Source: JAKFDI01 sp044508835 (GTDB taxonomy: Bacteria; Pseudomonadota; Gammaproteobacteria; Burkholderiales; Burkholderiaceae_C). Taken from it: DNA of 64,000 nt. The translations under genes and the position numbers were made by a program. Of the stretch, positions 26,397 to 35,926 are shown in pieces. The stretch lies in NCBI GenBank assembly GCA_044508835.1, contig JBIQHD010000001.1, forward strand, positions 186,001-250,000. The letters are read 5' to 3'. Below the pieces are notes generated by a model. The model made no database searches, was not told the origin of the DNA, and saw only the letters and a list, made by a program, of their open reading frames with translations. Every line of letters begins with the position of its first letter. Positions within the stretch are counted from its first letter, which is position 1.

Positions 26397-28118
26397 TCAG
26401 CTGTTGTCCTTCTGGTTGTCGAGCTTGGCGCGCAGCAGGGCGCCCAGGCTGGTCGTGCCGGCGGTCTCGCGCTCGTTGCTCTGCGACAGGCGCTGCATCG
26501 CTTCCTGCTGGTCGACGTTGTCCTTGGCCTTGACCGACAGCTGGATCGAGCGCGTCTTGCGGTCGACGTTGATGATCACGGCCGTGACTTCGTCGCCTTC
26601 CTTCAGCACGTTGCGCGCGTCTTCCACGCGGTCGCGGCTGATCTCGGAGGCGCGCAGGTAGCCCGTCACGTCCTCGTTGAGCTGGATCTCGGCGCCGCGC
26701 GGGTCGACGCTCTTGACCTTGCCGGTCACGGTCATGCCGCGGTCGTTGACCGTGGTGTAGCTCGTGAACGGGTCGGAGTCGAGCTGCTTGATGCCGAGCG
26801 AAATGCGCTCGCGCTCCACGTCGACGGCCAGCACGATCGCCTCGACTTCCTGGCCCTTCTTGTAGTTGCGCACCGCGGCCTCGCCCGGCTCGTTCCAGCT
26901 CAGGTCCGACAGGTGGACCAGGCCGTCGATGCCGGCCGCCAGGCCCACGAACACGCCGAAGTCGGTGATCGACTTGACCGGGCCGCGCACCTTGTCGCCG
27001 CGCTGCACCGTGGTGGAGAACTCTTCCCACGGGTTGGCCTTGCACTGCTTCATGCCCAGGCTGATGCGGCGCTTGTCCTCGTCGATCTCGAGCACCATGA
27101 CCTCGACCTCGTCGCCGAGCGACACGATCTTGGACGGGGCGACGTTCTTGTTGGTCCAGTCCATCTCGGACACGTGCACCAGGCCCTCGATGCCCGGCTC
27201 GATCTCGACGAACGCGCCGTAGTCGGCGATGTTGGTGATCTTGCCGAACAGGCGCGTGCCGTTCGGGTAGCGGCGCGACACGCCGTGCCACGGGTCGTCG
27301 CCCAGCTGCTTCAGGCCGAGGGACACGCGGTTCTTCTCGGCGTCGAACTTCAGCACCTTGGCGGTGAGCTCCTGGCCGACCTGCACCACCTCGCTCGGGT
27401 GGCGCACGCGGCGCCAGGCCATGTCGGTGATGTGCAGCAGGCCGTCGATGCCGCCGAGGTCGACGAAGGCGCCGTACTCGGTGATGTTCTTGACCACGCC
27501 GTCGACGATGGCGCCTTCGTGCAGCGTCTCGAGCAGCTTGGCGCGTTCCTCGCCCATCGAGGCCTCGACCACGGCGCGGCGCGACAGCACCACGTTGTTG
27601 CGCTTGCGGTCGAGCTTGATGACCTTGAACTCCATGGTCTTGCCCTCGAACGGCGTCATGTCCTTGACGGGACGCGTGTCGAGCAGCGAGCCGGGCAGGA
27701 AGGCGCGGATGCCGTTGACGAGGACGGTCAGGCCGCCCTTGACCTTGCCGGAGACGGTGCCGGTGACGAAGTCGCCGGACTCGAGCGAGGTCTCCAGCGC
27801 CATCCAGGACGCGAGGCGCTTGGCCTTGTCGCGCGAGAGGATGGTGTCGCCGTAGCCGTTCTCGATGGCGTCGATGGCGACCGAGACGAAATCGCCGACC
27901 TGGACTTCGAGCTCGCCCTGGTCGTTCTTGAATTCTTCAATGGGCACGTAGGCTTCGGACTTGAGGCCTGCGTTGACCACCACGAAGCTGTGCTCGACGC
28001 GAACCACTTCGGCGCTGATGACTTCGCCGGCGCGAAGGTCGGAGCTTCGCAGCGATTCCTCGAACAGGGCGGCAAACGATTCGCCGCCTTGGCTGGTGGC
28101 AGTTTGGACTTGGGACAT
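26397..28118 (-). CDS. rpsA: 30S ribosomal protein S1
   Basis: A 573-residue protein with six S1 (OB-fold) repeats that hold mRNA on the small subunit. Repeats are marked by recurrent blocks such as GAFVDLGGIDGLLHITDM, GAFVEIEPGIEGLVHVSEM and GVFVGLAAGIDGLVHLSDLSW. The start at 28118 (MSQVQTATSQ) is preferred over an in-frame Met far upstream, because the extension has the composition of intergenic DNA. A 143-base leader separates it from aroA-cmk; S1 mRNAs are often autoregulated there. Confidence 0.97.
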   Translation of the reverse strand: MSQVQTATSQGGESFAALFEESLRSSDLRAGEVISAEVVRVEHSFVVVNAGLKSEAYVPIEEFKNDQGELEVQVGDFVSVAIDAIENGYGDTILSRDKAKRLASWMALETSLESGDFVTGTVSGKVKGGLTVLVNGIRAFLPGSLLDTRPVKDMTPFEGKTMEFKVIKLDRKRNNVVLSRRAVVEASMGEERAKLLETLHEGAIVDGVVKNITEYGAFVDLGGIDGLLHITDMAWRRVRHPSEVVQVGQELTAKVLKFDAEKNRVSLGLKQLGDDPWHGVSRRYPNGTRLFGKITNIADYGAFVEIEPGIEGLVHVSEMDWTNKNVAPSKIVSLGDEVEVMVLEIDEDKRRISLGMKQCKANPWEEFSTTVQRGDKVRGPVKSITDFGVFVGLAAGIDGLVHLSDLSWNEPGEAAVRNYKKGQEVEAIVLAVDVERERISLGIKQLDSDPFTSYTTVNDRGMTVTGKVKSVDPRGAEIQLNEDVTGYLRASEISRDRVEDARNVLKEGDEVTAVIINVDRKTRSIQLSVKAKDNVDQQEAMQRLSQSNERETAGTTSLGALLRAKLDNQKDNS

Positions 28119-28261
28119 TGAGGTTTCCGATGCGGCGGGTGCCGCGGGTTGGGTTGAAGATCCGCCGCTTCGGCGCGCCTTCGGAAAAAGGAACGGCGCT
28201 GGTGGGAGAAGCGGCGGGCTCTGGATGCCCGCGCGAGATCCGGGGCCGCTCGGCCGGCGAA

Positions 28262-30277
28262 TCAGCGAAAGGGCCTGCGATGCTGCCACGCCTTCAGCAC
28301 CGCTTCCATCGAGTCTTGGACGGAGAGGGCCGAGTTGTCGAGCAGCATCGCGTCTTCTGCCGGCTTGAGAGGCGCGACGCTGCGGTTCCTGTCCCGCTCG
28401 TCGCGCGCCTCGAGATCGGCGCGAAGATCGGCGATCTTAGCCGGAATCCCTTTTGAAATCAATTGCTTATGCCGGCGCTCGGCCCGCTCGGCGGCGCTCG
28501 CCGTCAGGAACACCTTGAGGTCCGCGCCGGGGAAGATCACGGTGCCCATGTCGCGGCCGTCGGCCACCAGGCCGGGCACGCGCCGAAACGACAGTTGCAG
28601 TTCGCGCAGGGCGCTGCGCACCGCCGGCAGGGCCGACACGCGCGACGCCATCGAGCCGACGTCCTCGCGCCGCAGCTCGTCGGCGACTTCCACGCCGGCC
28701 AGGCGGATGCTGGCGCCGTCGAAGCGCAGGTCCAGGGTGCGCGCGATCTCGGCCAGCCGCGGCTCGTCGTCGGCGGCCGCGCCGCGCTGCATGGCGGCCA
28801 GCGCGGTGGCGCGGTAGACGGCGCCGGAGTCCAGGAAGTGGTAGCCCAGCGCCCGGGCGAGGGCGCTGGCCAGTGTGCCCTTGCCGGAGGCGGTGGGGCC
28901 GTCGACGGTGAGCACGGGAATGTGCGCGGTGGCGGTCCCGGCCACCGAGAACAGCGTCTCGAAGTAGTCCGGGAAGGTCTTGGCGACGCACTTCGGGTCG
29001 TTGATGCGCACCGGCACCGGCGGCGCCGCGCCGGCCAGCGCGTTGAACGCCGCCAGCGAGAAGCACATCGCGATGCGGTGGTCGTCGTAGGTGTCGATCG
29101 CCGCCGGCCGCCAGGCGGCGGGCGGCGCCACCTCGATGAAGTCGGCGCCTTCCGTGACCGCCGCGCCGAGCTTGCGCAGCTCGGCCGCCATCGCCGCGAT
29201 GCGGTCGGTCTCCTTCACGCGCCAGCTCGCGATGTTGGTGAGCCGCGTCGTGCCTTCGGCGTACAGCGCCATGACGGCGAGCGTCATGGCCGCGTCGGGC
29301 ATGTGGTTGCAGTCGAGCGCGAGGGCCTGCAGCGGCCATCGGCCGCGCGACACCTCGGTCCAGTTCGGGCCGGTCGCCACCCGCGCCCCCATGGCCCGGG
29401 CGGCCTCGACGAAGCGCACGTCGCCCTGGACCGAATCGGCGCCCATGCCCTCGATGCGCAGCGGCGCGCCGGTCGCGGCGAGCGCGCCCAGGGCGACGAA
29501 ATAGGAGGCCGACGAGGCATCGCCCTCGACGTGGATGTCGCCGGGCGAGCGCAGCCGGCTGCCGGCGGGGATGACGAAGCGCTTCCAATCGTCGTTGCGC
29601 ACGGCCACCCCGAAGCGCGCGAGGAAATCGAGCGTGATGGCGATGTAGGGCCGGGAAATCAGCTCGCCGGCCACCTCGACCGCCACGTCGCGGTCCGCGG
29701 CGACCAGCGGCAGGGCCATCAGCAGCCCGGTGAGGAACTGGCTGGAGACGTCGCCGCGCACGCGGATCGGCGCGTCGAGCGACAGGCCGTGCGCCGCGCC
29801 GTCCCCCAGGCGCAGCGGCGGGAAGCCGGGCTCGCCGAGGTAGGCGATGGGGCAGCCGAGCGGCGCCAGCGCATCCACCAGGTCGCCGATCGGGCGCTCG
29901 TGCATGCGCGGCACGCCGCGGATGTCGAAGCGCCCGCCCCCGGTCGCGGCGAGCAGGGCCAGCGCCGCCGCGAGCGAGCGCGTGGCGGTGCCCGAGTTGC
30001 CGAGGAAGAGGTCGGCTTCGCGCGTGTGTAGCCGCCCGCCCAGCCCGCGCAGGTGCAGCGTGCCGCCGTCCGTGCGCAGCCCGCAGCCCAGCGCGCGCAG
30101 CGCATCGAGCATGACCTGCGTGTCGTCCGAGGCGAGCAGGTCGTGGATCCGCGTCTCGCCCTCGCTCAGCCCCGCCAGCAGCAGCACGCGGTTGGAGATG
30201 CTCTTGGAGCCGGGAAGCTTCACGGTGCCCGACGCCCGCTCCAGGGGCGGCAGGTCGAGGAACGGGGTCGTGTACAT
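28262..30277 (-). CDS. Bifunctional EPSP synthase / cytidylate kinase (AroA-Cmk fusion)
   Basis: A 671-residue fusion. Residues 1 to about 440 are 3-phosphoshikimate 1-carboxyvinyltransferase (GSKSISNR, LGNSGTATRS, YDDHRIAM), the sixth shikimate-pathway step. Residues about 450-671 are cytidylate kinase with the P-loop GPTASGKGT (460-468) and DGRDMGT, which phosphorylates CMP and dCMP. In most bacteria aroA and cmk are separate neighbours; here the reading frame is continuous. The fusion sits between tyrA and rpsA, the usual place for both genes. Confidence 0.95.
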   Translation of the reverse strand: MYTTPFLDLPPLERASGTVKLPGSKSISNRVLLLAGLSEGETRIHDLLASDDTQVMLDALRALGCGLRTDGGTLHLRGLGGRLHTREADLFLGNSGTATRSLAAALALLAATGGGRFDIRGVPRMHERPIGDLVDALAPLGCPIAYLGEPGFPPLRLGDGAAHGLSLDAPIRVRGDVSSQFLTGLLMALPLVAADRDVAVEVAGELISRPYIAITLDFLARFGVAVRNDDWKRFVIPAGSRLRSPGDIHVEGDASSASYFVALGALAATGAPLRIEGMGADSVQGDVRFVEAARAMGARVATGPNWTEVSRGRWPLQALALDCNHMPDAAMTLAVMALYAEGTTRLTNIASWRVKETDRIAAMAAELRKLGAAVTEGADFIEVAPPAAWRPAAIDTYDDHRIAMCFSLAAFNALAGAAPPVPVRINDPKCVAKTFPDYFETLFSVAGTATAHIPVLTVDGPTASGKGTLASALARALGYHFLDSGAVYRATALAAMQRGAAADDEPRLAEIARTLDLRFDGASIRLAGVEVADELRREDVGSMASRVSALPAVRSALRELQLSFRRVPGLVADGRDMGTVIFPGADLKVFLTASAAERAERRHKQLISKGIPAKIADLRADLEARDERDRNRSVAPLKPAEDAMLLDNSALSVQDSMEAVLKAWQHRRPFR

Positions 30278-30320
30278 GCGCGAAGGCCGGGCCGCGGCCG
30301 ACGCGGCGCGCGGCGCCGCG

Positions 30321-31205
30321 TCAGCGGTTGGAAGAGGGCTTGCTGGCGTTCATCTGCCAGCTCGAACGTGCGCCGGAGGCGCTTCGGATCAGGTCTTCCA
30401 GCGCTTCGGCGTTGCCCGATTTGACCACGTGCTCGAGCGCGTCGAGCGCATGCCGGAAGCGCTGCGACTGCTTGAGCAGCTCTTCGCGGTTGGACATCAG
30501 GATGTCGCGCCACACGGTCGGCTCGCTGGCGGCGATGCGGGTGAAGTCGCGGAAGCCCGGGCCGGCCAGCGAGAGGAAGTCGCGCCCCGCCGGCTGCTTG
30601 GCCACGGCGTTGAAGTAGGCGAAGGCCAGCAGGTGCGGCAGATGGCTCACGGCGGCGAAGGCGGCGTCGTGGTTCTCCGGCGTCATGCGCAGCACCTGCG
30701 CGCCGATGGCCGACCAGACGTCGGTCGCCTTCTGGATCAGCTCGGCGTCGGTCTGCGGCAGCGGGGTGATGATGACCTGGCGGCCGGTGTAGAGCGCCGC
30801 GTCGGCGTGGCCGATGCCGGCGACTTCCTTGCCGGCGATCGGGTGGGCCGGCACGAAGCTCGCCACGCGCTCCTTGAGCACGCGGCGGGCGGCGTCCACC
30901 ACGTCGCGCTTGGTCGAGCCCACGTCCATGACCAGCACGCCCGGCTCCACCAGGTGGCGGATGGCCTTGAAGGTCGCCTCGCTGGCCGCCACCGGCACGG
31001 CGATCAGCACGATGTCGGAACCCGAGACCGCGAGCAGCGCCGACTCGGCCGCCACGTCGATGACGCCCAGCCGCTTGGCCTTCTCGGTGGTGGAGGGCGA
31101 CTTGCTGTAGCCGACGACGCGCTTGACGAGCCCCGCGCGCTTGAGCGCGAGGGCGAAGGAGCCGCCCATCAGGCCGCAGCCGACGACGCCGAGTTGGGTG
31201 AACAT
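30321..31205 (-). CDS. tyrA: Prephenate dehydrogenase
   Basis: A 294-residue NAD-dependent enzyme of tyrosine synthesis. It starts with the dinucleotide-binding motif LGVVGCGLMGGS; the active-site His is in PENHDAAFAAVSHLPHLLA, and GSTKRDV and PIAGKE are family marks. No chorismate mutase domain is fused, which fits the separate pheA just upstream (29-base gap). Both lie in the leftward aromatic cluster and supply tyrosine from prephenate. Confidence 0.94.
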   Translation of the reverse strand: MFTQLGVVGCGLMGGSFALALKRAGLVKRVVGYSKSPSTTEKAKRLGVIDVAAESALLAVSGSDIVLIAVPVAASEATFKAIRHLVEPGVLVMDVGSTKRDVVDAARRVLKERVASFVPAHPIAGKEVAGIGHADAALYTGRQVIITPLPQTDAELIQKATDVWSAIGAQVLRMTPENHDAAFAAVSHLPHLLAFAYFNAVAKQPAGRDFLSLAGPGFRDFTRIAASEPTVWRDILMSNREELLKQSQRFRHALDALEHVVKSGNAEALEDLIRSASGARSSWQMNASKPSSNR

Positions 31206-31234
31206 TGGCTGCGTTCGCGCGGGTTCGTGCGCGG

Positions 31235-32341
31235 TCAGTGCGCGTCGAGCGGGTAGGTGCCGAGCACCTTGAAGAAGGCGCAGGCCTCGCGCAGCTCCTT
31301 CAGTGCGGCGGCGACGCGCGGCTCCTGCGGATGCCCCTGCAGGTCGATGTAGAAGTAGTACTCCCACTGGCCCGAGCGCGCGGGCCGCGACTCGAAGCGG
31401 CTCATCGACACGCCGTGGCGCTTGAGCGGCACCAGCATGTCGTGCACCGCGCCCGGCTCGTTGGCCACCGACACCACCAGGCTGATGCAGTCGTGCCCCG
31501 AGGCGGCCGGCTCGGGCTGGCGGTCGGGATGCGTCACGATCGCGAAGCGCGTGCGGTTGTGCGGGTCGTCCTGGATGGCGGGCGCGACGACGTGCAGGCC
31601 GAACTCGCTGGCGGCGCGCTCGCTCGCGATGCCCGCGAGCGACGGGTCGAGGCCTGCCAGCCGCGCGCCTTCGGCGTTGCTCGAGACCGGCCGGCGCTCG
31701 ACGTTGGGCAGGTGGTTGCTCAGCCAGGTGTGGCATTGCGCCAGGGCCTGCGGGTGCGCGCACACCGCCTGGATGCCGTCGAGCCCGTTCTCGCGCCGCA
31801 GCAGGTTGTGGCGCACGAACAGGCTGGTCTCGCCGATGATGAACAGCGGCGTGGTGAGGAACAGGTCGAGCGAGCGCGCGACGACGCCTTCCGTGGAGTT
31901 CTCGACCGGCACGACGCCGAAGTCCGCCGCGCCCGCGGTGGTGGCGCGGAAGACCTCGTCGATGCTGATGCACGCCACCTTCTCGATCGACGAGCCGAAG
32001 TAGCCGAGCGCGGCCTGTTCGCTGAAGGTGCCGGCGGGACCGAGATAGGCCACGCGCGTGGGGGTCTCGAGCGCCCGGCAGGCCGACATGATCTCGCGCC
32101 AGATCGGCGCCACGCTGTCGGAGGCGAGCGGCCCGTGGTTGAGCGACTTCAGACCGGCGATGACCTGCGCCTCGCGCTCGGGGCGGAACACGACCGAGCC
32201 TTCCTTCTTCTTGAGTTCGCCCACCTGGTGGGCGAGCGACGCGCGCCGGTTCAGCAGCGCCAGCAACTCGCGGTCGACGGCATCGATGCCGTTGCGCAGT
32301 GCCAGCAGGTCGGGGTCGGGAGCGGTGGGAATGTCGGCCAT
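31235..32341 (-). CDS. pheA: Chorismate mutase / prephenate dehydratase (P-protein)
   Basis: A 368-residue bifunctional enzyme of phenylalanine synthesis. The N-terminal AroQ chorismate mutase (about 8-90) has DAVDRELLALLNRRASLAHQVGELKK. The dehydratase domain (about 100-275) contains GPAGTFSEQAA and VPVENSTEGVV. A C-terminal ACT domain (about 285-368) holds the feedback site around EPGAVHDML and ESRPAR. The start at 32341 is ATG. It lies upstream of tyrA; serC, its frequent neighbour, is absent. Confidence 0.96.
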   Translation of the reverse strand: MADIPTAPDPDLLALRNGIDAVDRELLALLNRRASLAHQVGELKKKEGSVVFRPEREAQVIAGLKSLNHGPLASDSVAPIWREIMSACRALETPTRVAYLGPAGTFSEQAALGYFGSSIEKVACISIDEVFRATTAGAADFGVVPVENSTEGVVARSLDLFLTTPLFIIGETSLFVRHNLLRRENGLDGIQAVCAHPQALAQCHTWLSNHLPNVERRPVSSNAEGARLAGLDPSLAGIASERAASEFGLHVVAPAIQDDPHNRTRFAIVTHPDRQPEPAASGHDCISLVVSVANEPGAVHDMLVPLKRHGVSMSRFESRPARSGQWEYYFYIDLQGHPQEPRVAAALKELREACAFFKVLGTYPLDAH

Positions 32342-32451
32342 GGCAGGTCACGAATTTTCGCACGGTGCCGGCGCGCGCGCCGGGTGGCGCGCGTCGCCGG
32401 ACAGCCGGGATGCGCGGGCCTCGGCGCCTCGGGGCGCCGGCGGCGCGGGAG

Positions 32452-33039
32452 TCAGCGGCTCGCGCCGCGCGCCGGTGCGGGCGCCTTGCGCGGCGCCGCG
32501 GCGGGGGCGTCGGCCACGCCGAGCGCCTTGCGCATCTTCTGGTGCAGCGCCTGCAGCTTCGGGTCGAGCAGGGGGGCGCCTTCGGCGAGCAGCTGCTTCA
32601 CGAAGGCGCCTTCCATCTCCGGCGCCAGCTGCTGGTACTTCTTGTTGACCGGCGACTCGAGCCAGGCGATCAGCTGCTTCAGCTCGTCTTCGGTGAACTT
32701 CTCTTCGAGCACCGGGCCGATGACGCCCGGCGCCAGCTCGAGGGCGCGCTTGCGCAGGATCGGCTCGGCTTCGGCGACGAACTGCTTGGCGTCCGCCTCG
32801 ATGGTGGCGCCGATGGCCTCGCGCTTGTCGGCGGGCACCTGGGTGCGCAGCGTCTGGCCGGCGGCCTGCATCAGCTGCAGCACGGGCCGCTGCACCACGG
32901 TGCGCGAGAGCGCTTCGACCGCGGGCTGCTGCAGCTCGATCACCTTGGCGACGAGCTCCTTCTTGGCGGCGGCGTCCGCCTGCGCCTGCGAGGCGAAGGC
33001 GCAGCCGAGGAGCGCCACGCCGATCCAGTGTTTCATCAT
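32452..33039 (-). CDS. DUF2059 exported protein
   Basis: A 195-residue protein with a signal peptide (MMKHWIGVALLGCAFASQAQA) and a helical DUF2059 domain; the conserved part is FTEDELKQLIAWLESPVNKKYQQL. A Pro/Ala-rich basic tail ends the chain. Its ATG overlaps the gyrA stop (ATGA), so it is translationally coupled to gyrA although no shared function is evident. A start at the second Met is possible. Function unknown. Confidence 0.85.
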   Translation of the reverse strand: MMKHWIGVALLGCAFASQAQADAAAKKELVAKVIELQQPAVEALSRTVVQRPVLQLMQAAGQTLRTQVPADKREAIGATIEADAKQFVAEAEPILRKRALELAPGVIGPVLEEKFTEDELKQLIAWLESPVNKKYQQLAPEMEGAFVKQLLAEGAPLLDPKLQALHQKMRKALGVADAPAAAPRKAPAPARGASR

Positions 33040-35669
33040 GAATTTTCCTCAGGGGTCGGCTCGTCGCCGTTGTCGCTCGAAGCATCGTTCGCGTCGTTCT
33101 CGACGATGCGCTGCAAACCGCTCAGGGACGAGCCGTCGTCCAGGGCGATCAGCGTCACCCCTTGCGTCGCGCGGCCCAGTTCGCGGATTTCGGAAACGCG
33201 GGTGCGCACGAGCACGCCGCGGTCGGTGATCAGCATGATCTCGTCGTCGGGGCGCACCAGCGTGGCGGCCACGACCTTGCCGTTGCGCTCGGTCTGCTGG
33301 ATCGCGATCATGCCCTTCGTGCCGCGGCCGTGGCGCGTGTACTCGACGATCGAGGTGCGCTTGCCGAAGCCGTTCTCGGTGGCGGTGAGCACGCTCTGCG
33401 TTTCGTCCTCGGCCACCAGCATGGCGATCACGCTCTGGCCCGGGTCGAGGTTCATGCCGCGCACGCCGCGGGCGTTGCGGCCCATCGGGCGCACGTCCTC
33501 CTCGTCGAAGCGCACCGCCTTGCCGCCGTCGCTGAACAGCATCACGTCGTGGCTGCCGTCGGTCAGTGAGGCGCCGACGAGGAAGTCGCCCTCGTCGAGG
33601 TCGACGGCGATGATGCCGGCCTTGCGCGGGTTGCTGAACTCGTCGAGCGCCGTCTTCTTCACCGTGCCCATGGCGGTGGCCATGAAGACGTAGTGGTCCG
33701 CCGGGAAGGTGCGGAACTCGCCGGTGAGCGCCAGCACCACGTTGACCTTCTCGCCGGGCTGCAGCGGGAACATGTTGACGATCGGCTTGCCGCGCGAGCT
33801 GCGCGAGCCCTGCGGCACCTCCCACACCTTCAGCCAGTACACGCGCCCGCGGTTGGTGAAGCACAGGATGTAGTCGTGCGTGTTGGCGATGAAGAGCTGC
33901 TCGATCCAGTCGTCTTCCTTCGTCTGCGTGGCCTGCTTGCCGCGCCCGCCGCGGCGCTGCGCGCGGTATTCGGACAGCGCCTGGCTCTTGATGTAGCCGG
34001 TGTGCGAGAGCGTCACCACCATGTCGGTGGGCGTGATCAGGTCCTCGGTGCCCAGGTCCTGCGCGTTGTGCTCGATCACGCTGCGGCGCGCGCCCAGCTT
34101 GGTCTGGCCGAACTCGAGCTTGATGGCGGTGAGCTCGTCGGAAATGATGCTCGTCACGCGCGCGGGCGTGGCGAGGATGTTCAGCAGATCGGCGATCTGC
34201 GCCATCACGTCCTTGTACTCGCCGATGATCTTGTCCTGCTCCAGGCCCGTCAGGCGCTGCAGGCGCATCTGCAGGATCTCGCCGGCCTGGTCGTCGCTCA
34301 GGCGGTACAGGCCGTCGGGCTGCAGGCCGTAGTGCTTGGGCAGGCCCTCGGGGCGGTAGGCATCGCGCCCGCCGGACGCCTCGCCCTCGGCGCGGGCGAG
34401 CATCTCGCGCACCAGCGACGAATCCCAGCTCTTGCTCATCAGCGCGCTCTTGGCCACCGGCGGCGTGGGCGAGGCCTTGATCGTCTCGATGAACTCGTCG
34501 ATGTTGGCCAGCGCCACCGCCAGGCCTTCCAGCACGTGGCCGCGCTCGCGCGCCTTGCGCAGCTCGAAGACCGTGCGCCGGGTGACGACCTCCCGGCGGT
34601 GCTCGAGGAAGATCTCGATCAGGTCCTTCAGGTTGCACAGCTTGGGCTGGTTGTCGATCAGCGCCACCATGTTGATGCCGAAGGTGTCCTGCAGCTGCGT
34701 CTGCTTGTACAGGTTGTTCAGCACCACCTCGGGCACTTCGCCGCGCTTGAGCTCGATCACCACGCGCATGCCCGACTTGTCGGACTCGTCCTGGATGTGG
34801 CTGATGCCCTCGAGCTTCTTTTCCTGGACCAGCTCGGCGATGCGCTCGAGCAGGTTCTTCTTGTTCACCTGGTACGGGATCTCGTCGACGATGATGGCCT
34901 GGCGCTGGCCGCGGTCGATGTCCTCGAAGTGGCACTTGGCGCGCATCACCACCTTGCCGCGGCCGGTGCGGTAGCCGTCGCGCACGCCCGACAGGCCGTA
35001 GACGATGCCGGCGGTGGGGAAGTCGGGCGCCGGAATGATCTCCATCAATTCGTCGATGGAGGCCTCGGGGTTCTTCAGCAGGTGGTGGCAGGCGTCGACC
35101 ACCTCGTTCAGGTTGTGCGGCGGGATGTTCGTTGCCATGCCGACCGCGATGCCGGCCGAGCCGTTGACCAGCAGGTTCGGCAGCCGCGTCGGCAGGACCA
35201 GGGGTTCCTTCTCGCTGCCGTCGTAGTTGGGCCCGAAATCGACGGTTTCCTTGTCGATGTCGGCGAGCATCTCGTGCGCGATCTTGGCCAGGCGGATTTC
35301 CGTGTAGCGCATCGCCGCGGCGTTGTCGCCGTCGATCGAGCCGAAATTGCCCTGGCCGTCGACCAGCATGTGGCGCAGCGAGAACGGCTGCGCCATGCGC
35401 ACGATGGTGTCGTAGATCGCCGAATCCCCGTGCGGGTGGTATTTACCCATCACGTCGCCGACGATGCGCGCGCTCTTCTTGAACGGCCGGTTCCAGTCGT
35501 TGTTCTGCTCGTGCATCGCGAACAGCACCCGCCGGTGCACCGGCTTGAGCCCGTCGCGCGCGTCCGGCAGCGCCCGCCCGACGATCACGCTCATCGCGTA
35601 ATCGAGGTACGAGCGGCGCATCTCCTCTTCGAGGCTGGTCGGCAGGGTTTCCTTGGCGAATTGGGTCAT
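33036..35669 (-). CDS. gyrA: DNA gyrase subunit A
   Basis: An 877-residue type II topoisomerase subunit that introduces negative supercoils with GyrB. The catalytic Tyr122 is in AAMRYTEIRL, and the quinolone-resistance region carries the susceptible-type Ser83 and Asp87 (GDSAIYD), using E. coli numbering directly. The GyrA box QRRGGRG and the C-terminal beta-pinwheel blades follow. The start at 35669 (MTQFAKETLP) is the family start; the in-frame extension upstream is not conserved-looking. It heads a leftward array of twelve genes. Confidence 0.98.
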   Translation of the reverse strand: MTQFAKETLPTSLEEEMRRSYLDYAMSVIVGRALPDARDGLKPVHRRVLFAMHEQNNDWNRPFKKSARIVGDVMGKYHPHGDSAIYDTIVRMAQPFSLRHMLVDGQGNFGSIDGDNAAAMRYTEIRLAKIAHEMLADIDKETVDFGPNYDGSEKEPLVLPTRLPNLLVNGSAGIAVGMATNIPPHNLNEVVDACHHLLKNPEASIDELMEIIPAPDFPTAGIVYGLSGVRDGYRTGRGKVVMRAKCHFEDIDRGQRQAIIVDEIPYQVNKKNLLERIAELVQEKKLEGISHIQDESDKSGMRVVIELKRGEVPEVVLNNLYKQTQLQDTFGINMVALIDNQPKLCNLKDLIEIFLEHRREVVTRRTVFELRKARERGHVLEGLAVALANIDEFIETIKASPTPPVAKSALMSKSWDSSLVREMLARAEGEASGGRDAYRPEGLPKHYGLQPDGLYRLSDDQAGEILQMRLQRLTGLEQDKIIGEYKDVMAQIADLLNILATPARVTSIISDELTAIKLEFGQTKLGARRSVIEHNAQDLGTEDLITPTDMVVTLSHTGYIKSQALSEYRAQRRGGRGKQATQTKEDDWIEQLFIANTHDYILCFTNRGRVYWLKVWEVPQGSRSSRGKPIVNMFPLQPGEKVNVVLALTGEFRTFPADHYVFMATAMGTVKKTALDEFSNPRKAGIIAVDLDEGDFLVGASLTDGSHDVMLFSDGGKAVRFDEEDVRPMGRNARGVRGMNLDPGQSVIAMLVAEDETQSVLTATENGFGKRTSIVEYTRHGRGTKGMIAIQQTERNGKVVAATLVRPDDEIMLITDRGVLVRTRVSEIRELGRATQGVTLIALDDGSSLSGLQRIVENDANDASSDNGDEPTPEENS

Positions 35670-35721
35670 CTGGAGCGCGCGGCGGTGATGGTTCGCGGTT
35701 CTCGCGACGGCGAAACCCACA

Positions 35722-35727
35722 ATTCTA
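35722..35727 (-). promoter_or_regulatory. Candidate -10 box for gyrA
   Basis: Reading leftward, TAGAAT at this position matches the sigma-70 -10 consensus at five of six bases and lies 53 bases before the gyrA ATG in an unusually AT-rich patch. No strong -35 box is visible at the ideal spacing, so the call is tentative. Confidence 0.35.
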
Positions 35728-35926
35728 TGTGGCGCGTCCTGTGGCTGGATAGCAACATCGTCTGTGGAGGAGGCCACGCGAGGAGCCAAAAGCAAGGCCC
35801 GTGGAGACCCTATGGCACAATCATTCGGGTGGCCAGCGTTCGCAGTTGCGGCCGTTTGCCAGCGCTTTCCGATTTCGCTTCGGACGTCTTCGCAGAAACT
35901 ACTGCCCCTTCCCTGAGAGGAGAATC

